From Clostridia bacterium (lineage in GTDB: Bacteria > Bacillota > Clostridia > Oscillospirales > Acutalibacteraceae), in contig JAFQON010000013.1 of NCBI GenBank assembly GCA_017403185.1, positions 1 through 64,000 of the forward strand: a stretch of 64,000 bases of DNA. Reading direction: 5' to 3'. A program made the position numbers and the translations under genes. Of this stretch, positions 49,600 through 58,359 are shown piece by piece; positions within the stretch are counted from its first letter, which is position 1; the number at the start of each line of letters is the position of its first letter. The notes below the pieces were generated by a model. That model did not search any database. It was not told the origin of the DNA and worked only from the letters and a program-made list of their open reading frames with translations.

Positions 49600-51225
49600 T
49601 TATTTAAGGTTTTCAATCATCTCAAAAAGCTCGGTGTAAAAATTGAGGGTAGGCTTGTTTTTGGCGTTGAGCCCTATAACGGTGCCGTGGTCTCCCTTGC
49701 GTGTTTCGGCAACATACCATATGCCCGTCTGAATATCCTTCTTATCCTCGGGGAATACGGTGTGGCTTTCACCGAACGGATACTGTGCGGAAACAACATT
49801 TACAAGCCCGTCGTTTTCCTTCCACGATTTGTCAATGCTTATGCCGCCTTCGGTTGTGCCTGTGTATGCACCCATTGCAAGCGCAAACGGATAGAGCACG
49901 GGCAGCGTTGATGCGGCGGGCAGGTGATTGCCGAGAATCGAGCTCTCAGAGGTTGTGCTGTATGCGTATGAGAAATAGTAAATACCCTCAACGGTTTTGA
50001 TTTTTTTGTTGAGCTGTGCCGCACCGTCGGGCGAGAGGTCGTATGCTGCATGGTCATTGCCTGCTGCCGTGAGGGCTGCAATTGCGCCCCGTGCATCGCT
50101 TTCACCGATTCCGAACTGGTCAAGGCTGAAATCGTAAACGCCGTTTATCGGTGAGGATATACCTGCAATGCCGAAGCAGAGCGACATGAGCAGGTCGGTT
50201 GTATCCGAAATTCCAACGGAGCTGCCGAGCGTGTTGATAATCTCGGTGAGTGTTGAGCCGTTGTGCGGAGCGCAGAGAGCGGTTACGGAATGAATGCAAT
50301 CGCCCTTGCCGCCCGTGAAAAGCGGCGAGGTTTCGTCGCCCGTCGCTTTCATCTCCGCTTCGTCGCCGTATTCAAGCAGAGAGGCAAGCAGCCTGACCGT
50401 TGCGCCGCCGAAGGAATGCCCCACAAGATTTATTTTCACCTTCTGACCGCCGTTGATTTTTTCGCCCCAGTTTTCAACAAGGGGAGCGGTGTAGGTTCTG
50501 CCGTAGCGTTCGTGATTGTGCTCCTTTGAATGTGCTTCGCCGTAGTCAACGGTTGTGCCTGTAAGCTGCGCATAAAGCTCGCACGCTCTGTCCCATGCAC
50601 TTGAAACAGGGCCGATACTCGGGGTATAAACGGTGTAGCCCTCAACCTCAAGATTCTTTTTGAGGTCGTATGCACCGCCGCCCCAATACTGAGCAACATT
50701 ATTTATTCCGCTGCCCTCGCCCCAGCCGCCGAGGCCGTGAACGAGCACGAAGGGGTATTCAACTTTGCCGCCGTTGAGCTCATACCAATAATCTTTGATT
50801 TCATCCGAATATACGGGCACAAGCACCGCCGATACAGCTATCAGAATGATAAGAATAACCGATATTATTTTTTTGAACAGCTTTCTTTTGCTCTTTTTCG
50901 GCATTTCGGGTGCAGGCTCGGATTGAGCCTCTGACCCGTCATCCGTTATTTTTTCATTTTCTGCGATATTCTCTTTTTCTTCGGGCACCTCTTCAGTTTC
51001 GGTCACAAGCTCCTGCGGTGTTTCTGCGGCTTCATCCTTTAAAAGGTAGTCGGTCGATACGCCGAAAAGCTCGCTCATTGCAATAATTTTATCTATATCG
51101 GGAAGAGAGCCGCTTGACTCCCACTTGGAAACAGACTGACGGGATACCCCCAATTTTTCTGCGAAGGCCTCCTGAGAGAGCCCCTTCTCTTTTCTAAGTT
51201 TCAGTATTTTCTCGGAAATGTTCAT
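49600..51225 (-). CDS. XRE HTH domain fused through a membrane helix to a family I.5-type lipase
   Basis: 541 residues. An N-terminal XRE HTH (about 1-65; LRKEKGLSQEAFAEKLGVSR) is followed by an acidic linker (about 66-110), a basic KSKRKLFKK and one membrane helix (about 120-141). An extracellular alpha/beta-hydrolase matches Geobacillus/staphylococcal lipases: FVLVHGLGGWG; Zn-site-type residues in AWDRACELYAQL, EAHSKEHNHERYG and VYDFSLDQFGI; nucleophile in VGHSFGG; catalytic Asp in ENDGLVNVVS; catalytic His in GDHGTVIG. All hydrolase residues look intact. The predicted topology puts DNA binding inside and lipase outside. GGAGG precedes the ATG. A near-consensus promoter lies at 51374-51402. 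Confidence 0.88.
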   Translation of the reverse strand: MNISEKILKLRKEKGLSQEAFAEKLGVSRQSVSKWESSGSLPDIDKIIAMSELFGVSTDYLLKDEAAETPQELVTETEEVPEEKENIAENEKITDDGSEAQSEPAPEMPKKSKRKLFKKIISVILIILIAVSAVLVPVYSDEIKDYWYELNGGKVEYPFVLVHGLGGWGEGSGINNVAQYWGGGAYDLKKNLEVEGYTVYTPSIGPVSSAWDRACELYAQLTGTTVDYGEAHSKEHNHERYGRTYTAPLVENWGEKINGGQKVKINLVGHSFGGATVRLLASLLEYGDEAEMKATGDETSPLFTGGKGDCIHSVTALCAPHNGSTLTEIINTLGSSVGISDTTDLLMSLCFGIAGISSPINGVYDFSLDQFGIGESDARGAIAALTAAGNDHAAYDLSPDGAAQLNKKIKTVEGIYYFSYAYSTTSESSILGNHLPAASTLPVLYPFALAMGAYTGTTEGGISIDKSWKENDGLVNVVSAQYPFGESHTVFPEDKKDIQTGIWYVAETRKGDHGTVIGLNAKNKPTLNFYTELFEMIENLK

Positions 51226-51322
51226 GTTCGTCCTCCTTCAGATTTCACCACAATTTTAGCTCGTTTCGGCGGTATCTTCTACCAACTTTGGCGGACATTT
51301 GCAAAAATCGGGCAAAAAATGC

Positions 51323-51353
51323 TGTAAAGTCGGGTTTACATTGTGCCTGTAAA
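51323..51353. promoter_or_regulatory. TGTAAA/TTTACA boxes in the leader of the HTH-lipase gene
   Basis: TGTAAA (51323-51328) and TTTACA (51335-51340) form a perfect inverted repeat with a six-base spacer. A third TGTAAA lies at 51348-51353. All are downstream of the -10, in the 5' leader. They may be where the HTH domain of the fused protein binds. Confidence 0.35.
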
Positions 51354-51373
51354 GCACATTTTACTCTGATAAG

Positions 51374-51402
51374 ATGATAACATTTTTATTTTATGCAGTC
51401 AA
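51374..51402 (-). promoter_or_regulatory. Promoter of the HTH-lipase/small membrane protein operon
   Basis: Minus strand TTGACT (51397-51402), 17 bases, TATCAT (51374-51379). The leader is about 140 bases. Confidence 0.65.
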
Positions 51403-51412
51403 TATAAAAACA

Positions 51413-51437
51413 CCCCGCCGATTTTACATCGACGGGG
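51413..51437 (-). terminator. mgtE terminator
   Basis: A 10-base stem with one mismatch (51413-51422 with 51428-51437) followed on the minus strand by a run of T, eight bases after the mgtE stop. Confidence 0.8.
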
Positions 51438-51444
51438 ATTAATT

Positions 51445-52800
51445 CTATATAAGAAATAATTTTGCGAGACCGAAGTAAATAACAAGCGTTACGATGTCAA
51501 CCAGAGTTGCTATCATCGGGCCTGCCATCAGTGCGGGGTCGAGCTTTACGATTTTTGCGAATATCGGGAGCGAGCAGCCTATGAGCTTTGCAACGACGAT
51601 TGCGCAGAACATTGCAAGCGACACCACAAGGAACACTTTAAAATCGCCTTCGCAGAAAAGATACATTCTCAGGATGTTTGCCACGGCAAGCACGGCACCG
51701 CAGATTGATGCCACACGCAGCTCCTTGAGCACGATTTTGAAATAATCCTTTATTTCAATTTCGCCCACGGCAAGACCTCTGATGATAAGGGTTGAAACCT
51801 GGCTGCCTGCGTTACCGCCGGTGCCCATGAGCATGGGCATTGATGCGGTGAGAGCAACGAAGCCCGCAAGCAGTGTTTCATAGCCTTCGATTATTTTGCC
51901 CGTGAAGGTGCCCGAAACCATAAGAATAAGCAGCCACAGAATTCTGTTTTTTGCAAGCTTGAAAACGCCCGTTTTGAGATATTCGTCATCCGAAGGGGCA
52001 AGCAAAGCCATCTTCTCAAAGTCCTCGGTGGTTTCTTCTTCGATAACATCCACGATATCGTCAACCGTGATGATGCCCACGAGCCTGTTTTCTCTGTCAA
52101 CAACGGGAACGCTCAGAAGGTCGTATTTTTTAACGATATCGGCAACATATTCACGGTCATCGTGAGTGTTGACGGAGATAAGTTGGGCATCATCCTCCAT
52201 AATATCGCCTACAAGGGTGTCCTGCTCGCAGAGAAGAAGAGAGAGCAGGGGGATGCTGCCGAGCAGATGATGCTCTTTATCAATGCAGTAGCAGGTGTAG
52301 ACGGTTTCTTTGTCCACGCCTGTTTTTCTTATTTTTTCAATCGCTTCCGCAGCGGTAAGGCTTGTGCGCAGGTGGACCATTTCAATGGTCATGAGGCTGC
52401 CTGCACAGTCCTCGGGATAATTGAGAAATTTGTTGATAAGCTTTCGTGTTTCTGGGTCTGAGTGAGCAAGAACTCTTGTTACAACACTTGCGGGAACTTC
52501 TTCAAGAAAGTCAACCGTATCGTCAAGGAACATTTCATCAAGCAGTCGTTCAAGCTCGGTGTCTGTTATCGAGCGAACAAGCTCCGCCTGAGTTTCGCTC
52601 TCAAGGTATGCAAATGCCTCTGCCGAAACATCCTTCGGAAGAATACGGAAGGCACGCAGCCTGTCCTTGGGTTCAAGCTCTTCAATAAGCAGAGCAATGT
52701 CAACCACATTAAGCTCGCACAGAAGCTCACGCAATGCGGAAATCTCGCCTTTTTCGCAAAGCTGAGCAATCTGCTCGAGCAGAATTTCAAAATTTTCCAA
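51445..52800 (-). CDS. mgtE: MgtE-type magnesium transporter
   Basis: 451 residues from a TTG at 52800. No ATG is in frame near it; the GGAGA at 52810-52814 fits this start with a spacing of about ten. Order: an MgtE N-domain of helical repeats (about 1-125), two CBS domains (about 130-250, ending VDDIVDVIEEE) and five membrane helices (about 280-450). The family core is TGGNAGSQVSTLIIRGLA; the channel-lining LMAGPMIATLVDI carries the conserved Asp. MgtE is a Mg2+ channel gated by cytoplasmic Mg2+ through the CBS domains. The ribosome site can be hidden in a hairpin of the leader. Confidence 0.94.
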   Translation of the reverse strand: MENFEILLEQIAQLCEKGEISALRELLCELNVVDIALLIEELEPKDRLRAFRILPKDVSAEAFAYLESETQAELVRSITDTELERLLDEMFLDDTVDFLEEVPASVVTRVLAHSDPETRKLINKFLNYPEDCAGSLMTIEMVHLRTSLTAAEAIEKIRKTGVDKETVYTCYCIDKEHHLLGSIPLLSLLLCEQDTLVGDIMEDDAQLISVNTHDDREYVADIVKKYDLLSVPVVDRENRLVGIITVDDIVDVIEEETTEDFEKMALLAPSDDEYLKTGVFKLAKNRILWLLILMVSGTFTGKIIEGYETLLAGFVALTASMPMLMGTGGNAGSQVSTLIIRGLAVGEIEIKDYFKIVLKELRVASICGAVLAVANILRMYLFCEGDFKVFLVVSLAMFCAIVVAKLIGCSLPIFAKIVKLDPALMAGPMIATLVDIVTLVIYFGLAKLFLI

Positions 52801-52806
52801 AAAAAA

Positions 52807-52963
52807 GCATCTCCTTTCACGGATTACCGCATCGGAGACGCAAACACAGAAAAGCGATTTTGTTTAAAAATCACTCGGCAGCTCCAACGAAGCGGTAATA
52901 TATTCTGTTATGTATCTACTTCGGGGGTTGGGAATATCGGAACTGCCCAAGGATTTTCACCAC
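52807..52963 (-). promoter_or_regulatory. Structured 5' leader of mgtE, possible riboswitch
   Basis: On the minus strand the leader can form nested helices: CTTGGGCAGTTCC (52939-52951) with GGAGCTGCCGAG (52874-52885), and inside it CCAAC/CGAAG arms (52919-52931 with 52884-52892). Then GTGATTTT/AAAATCGC forms a hairpin (52854-52874). Last, GCGTCTCC (52834-52841) pairs with GGAGATGC (52807-52814), which holds the ribosome site. A GGTGAAAATCC box begins the element. The sequence does not carry the M-box consensus that I know for mgtE leaders. Regulation of mgtE by this leader is inference. Confidence 0.5.
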
Positions 52964-52986
52964 ACATTCAAAAAATATTTTACTCT

Positions 52987-53222
52987 CTAATCCTACACCC
53001 AAAATCGCATCAAGTCAAGTAAAAATGCAAAAAAATTCAAAAGATTAAAATATTCAACAAAAACGGAGAAAAACGGCGATATACGGTTAAAATCGGATGA
53101 AAACGGGAGAAATCAGCGCATAATTTGCGCTTGGCATTTCAAAAAATTGACCTTTTTGCATCAAAAAACAGCCGTGTTTGCGCTTAGGTTGAGAGAAGAT
53201 TGAAAATTCTCTCGGAAAGGAG
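52987..53222. other. AT-rich gap between the mgtE leader and the phage head genes
   Basis: No gene is supported. The stretch holds loosely repeated AAAAACGG units (53057-53110) and a GCGCA-TAATT-TGCGC inverted repeat (53117-53131). The AAGGAG ribosome site of the terminase gene is at its end. No integrase, attachment site or clear consensus promoter is seen. Confidence 0.4.
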
Positions 53223-53231
53223 ATGGTCGTC

Positions 53232-53702
53232 TTGACCGAAAAAGAACGCCTTTTTTGTGCCTATTATGCCGAAGACGGTGATGCAAGAGGCTGCGCCGCA
53301 AGAGCGGGTTTTGTTATCGCACCACGAAGAAGTGCGGCAAGGCTGCTTGCCAAGGAAGAAATCAGGGCGGAGATTTCACGGCTCGAAAAAGAAAAGAGAG
53401 CTACCGCAGCGCTCGTTGAAAAAGGTTTGCGACGCCTTGCCTTCGGCTCGGTTGCGGATGCCATGCGTCTGATGCTGTGTGAGGATACCCTTACTGCCGA
53501 GGAAATCGAAAAGCTTGACCTTTTCAATGTTTCCGATATAAAACGCCCCAAGGGCGGCGGACTTGAAATCAAGTTTTTTGACAGGCTCAAGGCTCTTGAA
53601 CGGCTTGAAAAGCTCGGCACGGGCGAAGAAAACACGCAGAGCAGCTTTGTTCAGGCTCTTGCAGAGGGAGCAAGGCTGCTTTCGCAGGAGGATGACTCTT
53701 GA
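53232..53702 (+). CDS. Phage terminase small subunit (XtmA-like)
   Basis: 156 residues from the TTG at 53232, nine bases after AAGGAG; the in-frame ATG at 53223 directly abuts that site. The protein has the terminase-small helix-turn-helix start (TEKERLFCAYYAEDGDARGCAARAGF, then SAARLLAKEEIRAEI), similar to PBSX XtmA. The C-terminal half is charged and helical. It recognises DNA for packaging together with the large subunit, whose TTG start overlaps this stop (TTGA). First gene of the phage-type block. Confidence 0.82.
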   Translation: MTEKERLFCAYYAEDGDARGCAARAGFVIAPRRSAARLLAKEEIRAEISRLEKEKRATAALVEKGLRRLAFGSVADAMRLMLCEDTLTAEEIEKLDLFNVSDIKRPKGGGLEIKFFDRLKALERLEKLGTGEENTQSSFVQALAEGARLLSQEDDS

Positions 53703-54970
53703 TAAACAGTAAAAAAGCAGCATTCACTCCGTTTTCTTCAAAGCAGATGAAGGCACTGTGCTGGTGGATGCCCGACAGCCCCTTCTGCGCCCGTGATGCA
53801 ATTATCTGCGACGGTGCGGTGAGGTCGGGCAAAACGCTGTGTATGTCAGTTTCATTTACGGCATGGGCATTTTCGTGCTTTTCGGATTGCTCGTTTGCCA
53901 TGTGCGGCAAAACGATTGCTTCACTACGCCGCAATGTTATAACGGTCATTCTGCCCGTGCTGCGTGAGCTGGGCTTTGAGTGCGTTGAAAAGCATTCAAA
54001 AAATCTTATTGAAATCACCTACGGCGGAGTGACTAACCGTTTTTATCTTTTCGGCGGCAAGGATGAGGGCTCAGCAGCACTCATTCAGGGCATGACCCTT
54101 GCGGGAGTGCTGCTCGATGAAGTTACGCTCATGCCCCGCTCCTTTGTTGAGCAGGCACTTGCACGATGCTCGGTTGAAGGGTCAAAGCTCTGGTTTAATT
54201 GCAACCCCGAGCATCCGATGCACTGGTTTCACGAGGAGTGGATAAAAAAGCACGAAGAGAAAAACTGCTTTTATCTGCATTTCATGATGAAGGATAATCC
54301 TTCGCTCACACCCTCTATTATCCGCCGCTACGAGAAGCTCTATTCGGGCGCATTTTATGAAAGGTTTGTTCTCGGCAGATGGGTGGCGGCGCAAGGCAGC
54401 GTGTATCCCATGTTTTCACACGAAAAGCATATTGCACCCCCTCCCGACAGCTTTGAAGAGTATTACATTTCATGCGATTACGGCACGGTCAACCCCTCCT
54501 CCTTCGGTTTGTGGGGCAAAAACGGCGGTGTGTGGCACAGAATCCGTGAATATTACTTCGATTCACGCACCGAGGGCAGGCAGAAAACCGACGGCGAGCA
54601 CTACGATGCTTTGTGTGAGCTTGCGGGCAGCCTGCCGGTTGAAGCCGTTATTGTTGACCCGTCGGCGGCAAGCTTTATGGAGTGCATAAGGCGTGCAGGC
54701 AGATTCAGGGTCATACCCGCAAAAAACGATGTTATTGACGGAATAAGGCGTGTTTCGGATTGCCTTAAGGAGCAGAAAATCATGTTTTCGCCCGAATGTA
54801 AGGACACAATCAGGGAATTCGGTCTTTACAGATGGGAGGAGAACTCCGCAAAGGATTCCGTCAGAAAAGAAAATGACCACGCAATGGACGATATCCGCTA
54901 TTTTGTTTCAACCGTTGTGACAAAGCAGGATGACGGCGGATTTTTTGCCCTTGCGGCGAGAAGAAAGTGA
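53699..54970 (+). CDS. Phage terminase large subunit (XtmB-like)
   Basis: 423 residues, TTG start with GGAGG seven bases ahead. The ATPase part has Walker A CDGAVRSGKT (about 37-46) and Walker B VLLDEVTLM. The RNase-H-like nuclease part keeps its acidic residues in SCDYGTVNPS, VIVDPSAASF and HAMDDIRYF. All catalytic motifs look intact, so the packaging motor may be active. Overlaps the small subunit gene and precedes the portal by 13 bases. Confidence 0.92.
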   Translation: MINSKKAAFTPFSSKQMKALCWWMPDSPFCARDAIICDGAVRSGKTLCMSVSFTAWAFSCFSDCSFAMCGKTIASLRRNVITVILPVLRELGFECVEKHSKNLIEITYGGVTNRFYLFGGKDEGSAALIQGMTLAGVLLDEVTLMPRSFVEQALARCSVEGSKLWFNCNPEHPMHWFHEEWIKKHEEKNCFYLHFMMKDNPSLTPSIIRRYEKLYSGAFYERFVLGRWVAAQGSVYPMFSHEKHIAPPPDSFEEYYISCDYGTVNPSSFGLWGKNGGVWHRIREYYFDSRTEGRQKTDGEHYDALCELAGSLPVEAVIVDPSAASFMECIRRAGRFRVIPAKNDVIDGIRRVSDCLKEQKIMFSPECKDTIREFGLYRWEENSAKDSVRKENDHAMDDIRYFVSTVVTKQDDGGFFALAARRK

Positions 54971-54983
54971 AAGGAGGATGTGA

Positions 54984-56114
54984 ATGGGAATATTCAAAAG
55001 CCGAAAAATATCAAGAGTTTCCGCACCGGTGACACAGAATGCAAGCAGGCACCCCTTCGGAATTATTGACGGCTATGTGCCTTTGGCAGCACCGCAGATG
55101 CGGCTTTATTATGCTCTCAGGGAGGCGGTGCCCGTTATTGATGCGGCGATATTCAAGCTGGTGCGGCTTACGGGCGGATTTGCCGTTGAATGCGACAATG
55201 CGGCGGCCCAGTCAGCGGTTGACGAATTTGTTCAGTCTGTGCCTGTAGGAGGCAACAGGCAGGGGCTTGCGGCGTTTATATCGAGCTATTTTGAGCAGCT
55301 TCTCACCTGCGGCACTGCGGTTGGCGAGATTGTAACCGATACCGACGGCGTGCCGAGAGCACTTTTTAACGCTCCGCTCGAAAACATTGAGCTCAAACGC
55401 TGCAAAAACGGTTTCGATATTGAAATCTATACCCGTAACGGCGCAGAGCTTCGCAAGGTAACAAGGCCTGAGATGTGCCTTCTCAGTGTGCTCAATCCCG
55501 ACCCCGGTGCACTTACGGGCAATTCAATGCTCAGGGGTCTGCCGTTTGTAAGCTCGATTCTGCTCAAGATTTTCGACAGCATCGGCGCAAACTGGGAAAG
55601 AGTGGGCAATCTTCGCTTTGCAGTGACCTACAACCCCAAAAACGATGCGATGGACAGGGCGTATGCAAAGGACAGAGCGCTTCAGGTTGCAAAGGAATGG
55701 GGCGAGGCAATGCAGAGCGGCTCCGAAATCAGGGATTTTGTTGCCGTGGGTGATGTTCAGATTAAGGTTATCGGAGCAGATAATCAGATTCTTGACAGCG
55801 AGGTGCCCGTCAGGCAGATGCTTGAACAGATTGTTGCAAAAACAGGTCTGCCGCCCTTTATGCTCGGGCTTTCGTGGTCAAGCACGGAGCGAATGTCCGC
55901 TCAGCAGGCGGATATGCTCACAAGCGAGCTTGAAGCCTACAGAAGAATTCTGACGCCCGTTATCAGAAAAATCTGCACCGCATATCTGCGAGGCATCGGT
56001 TTTTCCTGCGCAGTAAATGTGGTGTGGGATGATATCACGTTGCAGGATGAGGTTGAGCTGAGCAGAGCCGAGCTTTACCGAGCGCAGGCAGAAAAAATAA
56101 GGAGAGGTGAATAA
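54984..56114 (+). CDS. Phage portal protein
   Basis: 376 residues with the pattern of PBSX/SPP1-like portals: FGIIDGYVPLAAP, a core with VIDAAIFKLVRLTGG, a helical stem-like region GLPFVSSILLKIFDSIGANW and, later, TGLPPFMLGLSWSSTER. Forms the dodecameric DNA channel at one vertex of the head. GGAGG precedes the ATG. The gene is intact in length. Confidence 0.85.
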   Translation: MGIFKSRKISRVSAPVTQNASRHPFGIIDGYVPLAAPQMRLYYALREAVPVIDAAIFKLVRLTGGFAVECDNAAAQSAVDEFVQSVPVGGNRQGLAAFISSYFEQLLTCGTAVGEIVTDTDGVPRALFNAPLENIELKRCKNGFDIEIYTRNGAELRKVTRPEMCLLSVLNPDPGALTGNSMLRGLPFVSSILLKIFDSIGANWERVGNLRFAVTYNPKNDAMDRAYAKDRALQVAKEWGEAMQSGSEIRDFVAVGDVQIKVIGADNQILDSEVPVRQMLEQIVAKTGLPPFMLGLSWSSTERMSAQQADMLTSELEAYRRILTPVIRKICTAYLRGIGFSCAVNVVWDDITLQDEVELSRAELYRAQAEKIRRGE

Positions 56115-56152
56115 TCACGGAAAAGGAAAAAAATATTCTGCCCGATGAGGAA

Positions 56153-56971
56153 TTGGAGCTTATCGGACAGTTTGCAAGAAAAGAGCTCAGCAGGGAGGAG
56201 CTTTACACATTTTCGCTCATTCTCTGCGACAACGAAATCGACAGGGATAACGAGAAATTTACCGTTTCTGCCCTGCACACCCTTGCTAAGCTCTTTGTGG
56301 GCAAGACGGGAATTTTTGACCACAACATGAAAAGCAAGGATCAGACGGCGAGAATTTACTCAGCCGAGGTTATGACCGATGAAGCACGAAAAACCGCTGA
56401 CGGCGAGGTGTATACATACATCAAGGCGAAGGCGTACATGGTCAGAACCGAAAAGAACAAAGATCTTATCACGGAGATTGATGCGGGAATCAAAAAGGAA
56501 ACCAGCGTCGGCTGCTGCGTGAGGGATATAAGCTGCTCAATCTGCGGAAAAAACATCAAAACAGAGGGCTGCGAGCATCAGAAGGGCAAGAGCTACGGCG
56601 GCAGGCTTTGCTGCTACCTTCTTTCTGAGCCTTCGGATGCGTATGAATGGTCATTTGTTGCGGTGCCTGCGCAGAAGAATGCGGGGGTTATCAAATCCTT
56701 TGATATGAGCGGCGAAAGGGAAAAGCTTGCCGAAATGGCAATGGAATTCAGACAGGAGCTTGAAACAGATATAATCCGCTTCGCTTCCTCTGTTATTCCC
56801 GAAATGAAGCAGGCCGCAGTTGAGGAAATCTGCGAAAATCTTTCACTTAAGTCATTGCGTGAAATGCGTGATGCACTGCGTGAAAACGCAAGAAAAAATC
56901 TGCCCGTAATCAGACAGCTTGATGTCTGCGGCGCAGAGGTAAACAATGAAAATTCCGAATATAAAATCTAA
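56153..56971 (+). CDS. XkdF-like phage head protein (putative prohead protease/scaffold region)
   Basis: 272 residues from the TTG at 56153. The start is uncertain: the frame is open back to 56111, directly behind a strong AGGAGAGG site (56099-56107), but only ATA and ATC codons stand there. If an ATC at 56114 were used the protein would gain 13 residues (TEKEKNILPDEE). The sequence has FDHNMKSKDQTARIYSAEV, a region with CSICGK and a Cys/His cluster, KKETSVGCCVRD and AYEWSFVAVPAQKNAG. This is the pattern of XkdF-type proteins, which sit between portal and capsid genes in PBSX-like elements. The protease role is inferred from position. Confidence 0.65.
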   Translation: MELIGQFARKELSREELYTFSLILCDNEIDRDNEKFTVSALHTLAKLFVGKTGIFDHNMKSKDQTARIYSAEVMTDEARKTADGEVYTYIKAKAYMVRTEKNKDLITEIDAGIKKETSVGCCVRDISCSICGKNIKTEGCEHQKGKSYGGRLCCYLLSEPSDAYEWSFVAVPAQKNAGVIKSFDMSGEREKLAEMAMEFRQELETDIIRFASSVIPEMKQAAVEEICENLSLKSLREMRDALRENARKNLPVIRQLDVCGAEVNNENSEYKI

Positions 56972-56983
56972 GGAGGAAAAATT

Positions 56984-57322
56984 ATGTCAGTATCATTCGG
57001 CGGTTTTAATGAGAATACCGCAACTTTTAAAACAACAGAGGATATCGCAAAGAAATCCGCTGTTAAAATGAGCGAGTCAAACACCGTTGCTGCCTGCTCG
57101 GGCGGCGAGCCCTTCTGCGGCATCGTAACTGAATGCAGCGGCGGCTATGCAAGCGTGCAGCTCAGCGGCACAGTCACAGCAGCCTACAGCGGCAGTGTGC
57201 CCGAGGTTGGCTACACAAAGCTTGCGGGTGACGGTGCGGCTGTTACGGTTTCGGATAACGGCAGAGAATACCTCGTTATCTCGGTTGACGAAACGGCACA
57301 GACGGTTACATTTCTTATGTAA
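56984..57322 (+). CDS. Small phage head protein (decoration-like, DUF2190 type)
   Basis: 112 residues, beta-rich, with a glycine/serine-rich centre (GGYASVQLSGTVTAAYSG) and a C-terminal EYLVISVDETAQTVTFLM. The size, composition and place before the major capsid gene are like capsid-decorating or DUF2190 proteins. The family assignment is moderate. Confidence 0.6.
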   Translation: MSVSFGGFNENTATFKTTEDIAKKSAVKMSESNTVAACSGGEPFCGIVTECSGGYASVQLSGTVTAAYSGSVPEVGYTKLAGDGAAVTVSDNGREYLVISVDETAQTVTFLM

Positions 57323-57340
57323 GGAAAGGAGAGAAACATA

Positions 57341-58345
57341 ATGGCTAATTATGACAATATCAAACTCGAAAAGGGGCTCTACGCTTCGGGTAACTTTACA
57401 AAGGCGCTTGAAAGCATCGACCCCACCGAAAATTATAAGGGCACTTCCCTTGAAGGCCTTGACGCATATCAGCGTCAGCTCAAACGCTTCGGCATCAAGG
57501 TGGGCGGCCCTTCAAGCGATGTTGTGGATAAGTTCTTCAGAAATTCGGACAGTGCAGTGCTCTTCCCCGAATACATTTCAAGAGCGGTAAAGCAGGGCCT
57601 TGAGCAGGCTGATATTCTTTCGGATATCGTTGCGTCAACCACCGTTATTGACGGTATGGATTACCGCTCAATCACTTCAATTCCCACGGAGGATGAAAAG
57701 GAGCTTAAGGTTGTCAAGGAGGGCGCATTTATCCCCGAAACCACTGTTCACACCAAGGATAACCTTGTCAATCTCAAGAAGAGAGGCAGAAGCCTTGTTG
57801 CTTCATATGAGGCAATCAGATTCCAGCGCCTTGACCTCTTTACCGTCACTCTCAGACAGATCGGTGCATATATTGCAAGAACTCTTCTCAAGGATGCAAT
57901 CGGCGTTATTGAAAACGGTGACGGCAATGACAATGCGGCAGAGGTTGTGAGCTGTGCACAGTCGGGCACTCTTACATATGCCGACCTTGTTAACTTCTGG
58001 AACGGCTTTGACCCCTATGAGCTCAACACAATCATCGCTGATCCCGCTGTTATGGCGCAGATGCTCAACATGGAGCAGTTCAGGGATGCTGCGGCAGGCC
58101 TTAACTTCCACGGCAAGGGCGATATGATAACGCCTCTCGGCTCAAAGCTTCTCAAATCCGCTGCCGTCGGTGAGGGCACACTCATCGGTCTTGACAAGAG
58201 CGCTGCGCTTGAAATGGTTAAGGCAGGCGACATTATGACGGAATATGACAAGCTCATTGACCGCCAGCTTGAAAGAGCCGTTATCAGCTGCACTGCAGGC
58301 TTTGCAAAGATTTTTGACGGAGCATCAAAGGTGCTTGCCGTTTAA
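57341..58345 (+). CDS. Phage major capsid protein (HK97 fold, XkdG-like)
   Basis: 334 residues. The HK97-type pattern shows FPEYISRAVKQGLEQADILSD near residue 75, a P-domain and E-loop region (STTVIDGMDYRS, IPETTVHTKDNLVNLKK) and a C-terminal GADIMTEYDKLIDRQ-type stretch. It forms the shell. The codon use is like that of the surrounding chromosome. GGAGAGA precedes the ATG. Confidence 0.82.
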   Translation: MANYDNIKLEKGLYASGNFTKALESIDPTENYKGTSLEGLDAYQRQLKRFGIKVGGPSSDVVDKFFRNSDSAVLFPEYISRAVKQGLEQADILSDIVASTTVIDGMDYRSITSIPTEDEKELKVVKEGAFIPETTVHTKDNLVNLKKRGRSLVASYEAIRFQRLDLFTVTLRQIGAYIARTLLKDAIGVIENGDGNDNAAEVVSCAQSGTLTYADLVNFWNGFDPYELNTIIADPAVMAQMLNMEQFRDAAAGLNFHGKGDMITPLGSKLLKSAAVGEGTLIGLDKSAALEMVKAGDIMTEYDKLIDRQLERAVISCTAGFAKIFDGASKVLAV

Positions 58346-58359
58346 CGGAGGGATTATCT

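Noticed and set aside
52807-52963. M-box (ykoK) Mg2+ riboswitch before mgtE
   Set aside because: The conserved GGTGAGGCTCC and CGCTGCTGCCC blocks are missing. Cobalamin-type was also considered because of GGTGAAAATCC, but the rest of that consensus is absent.
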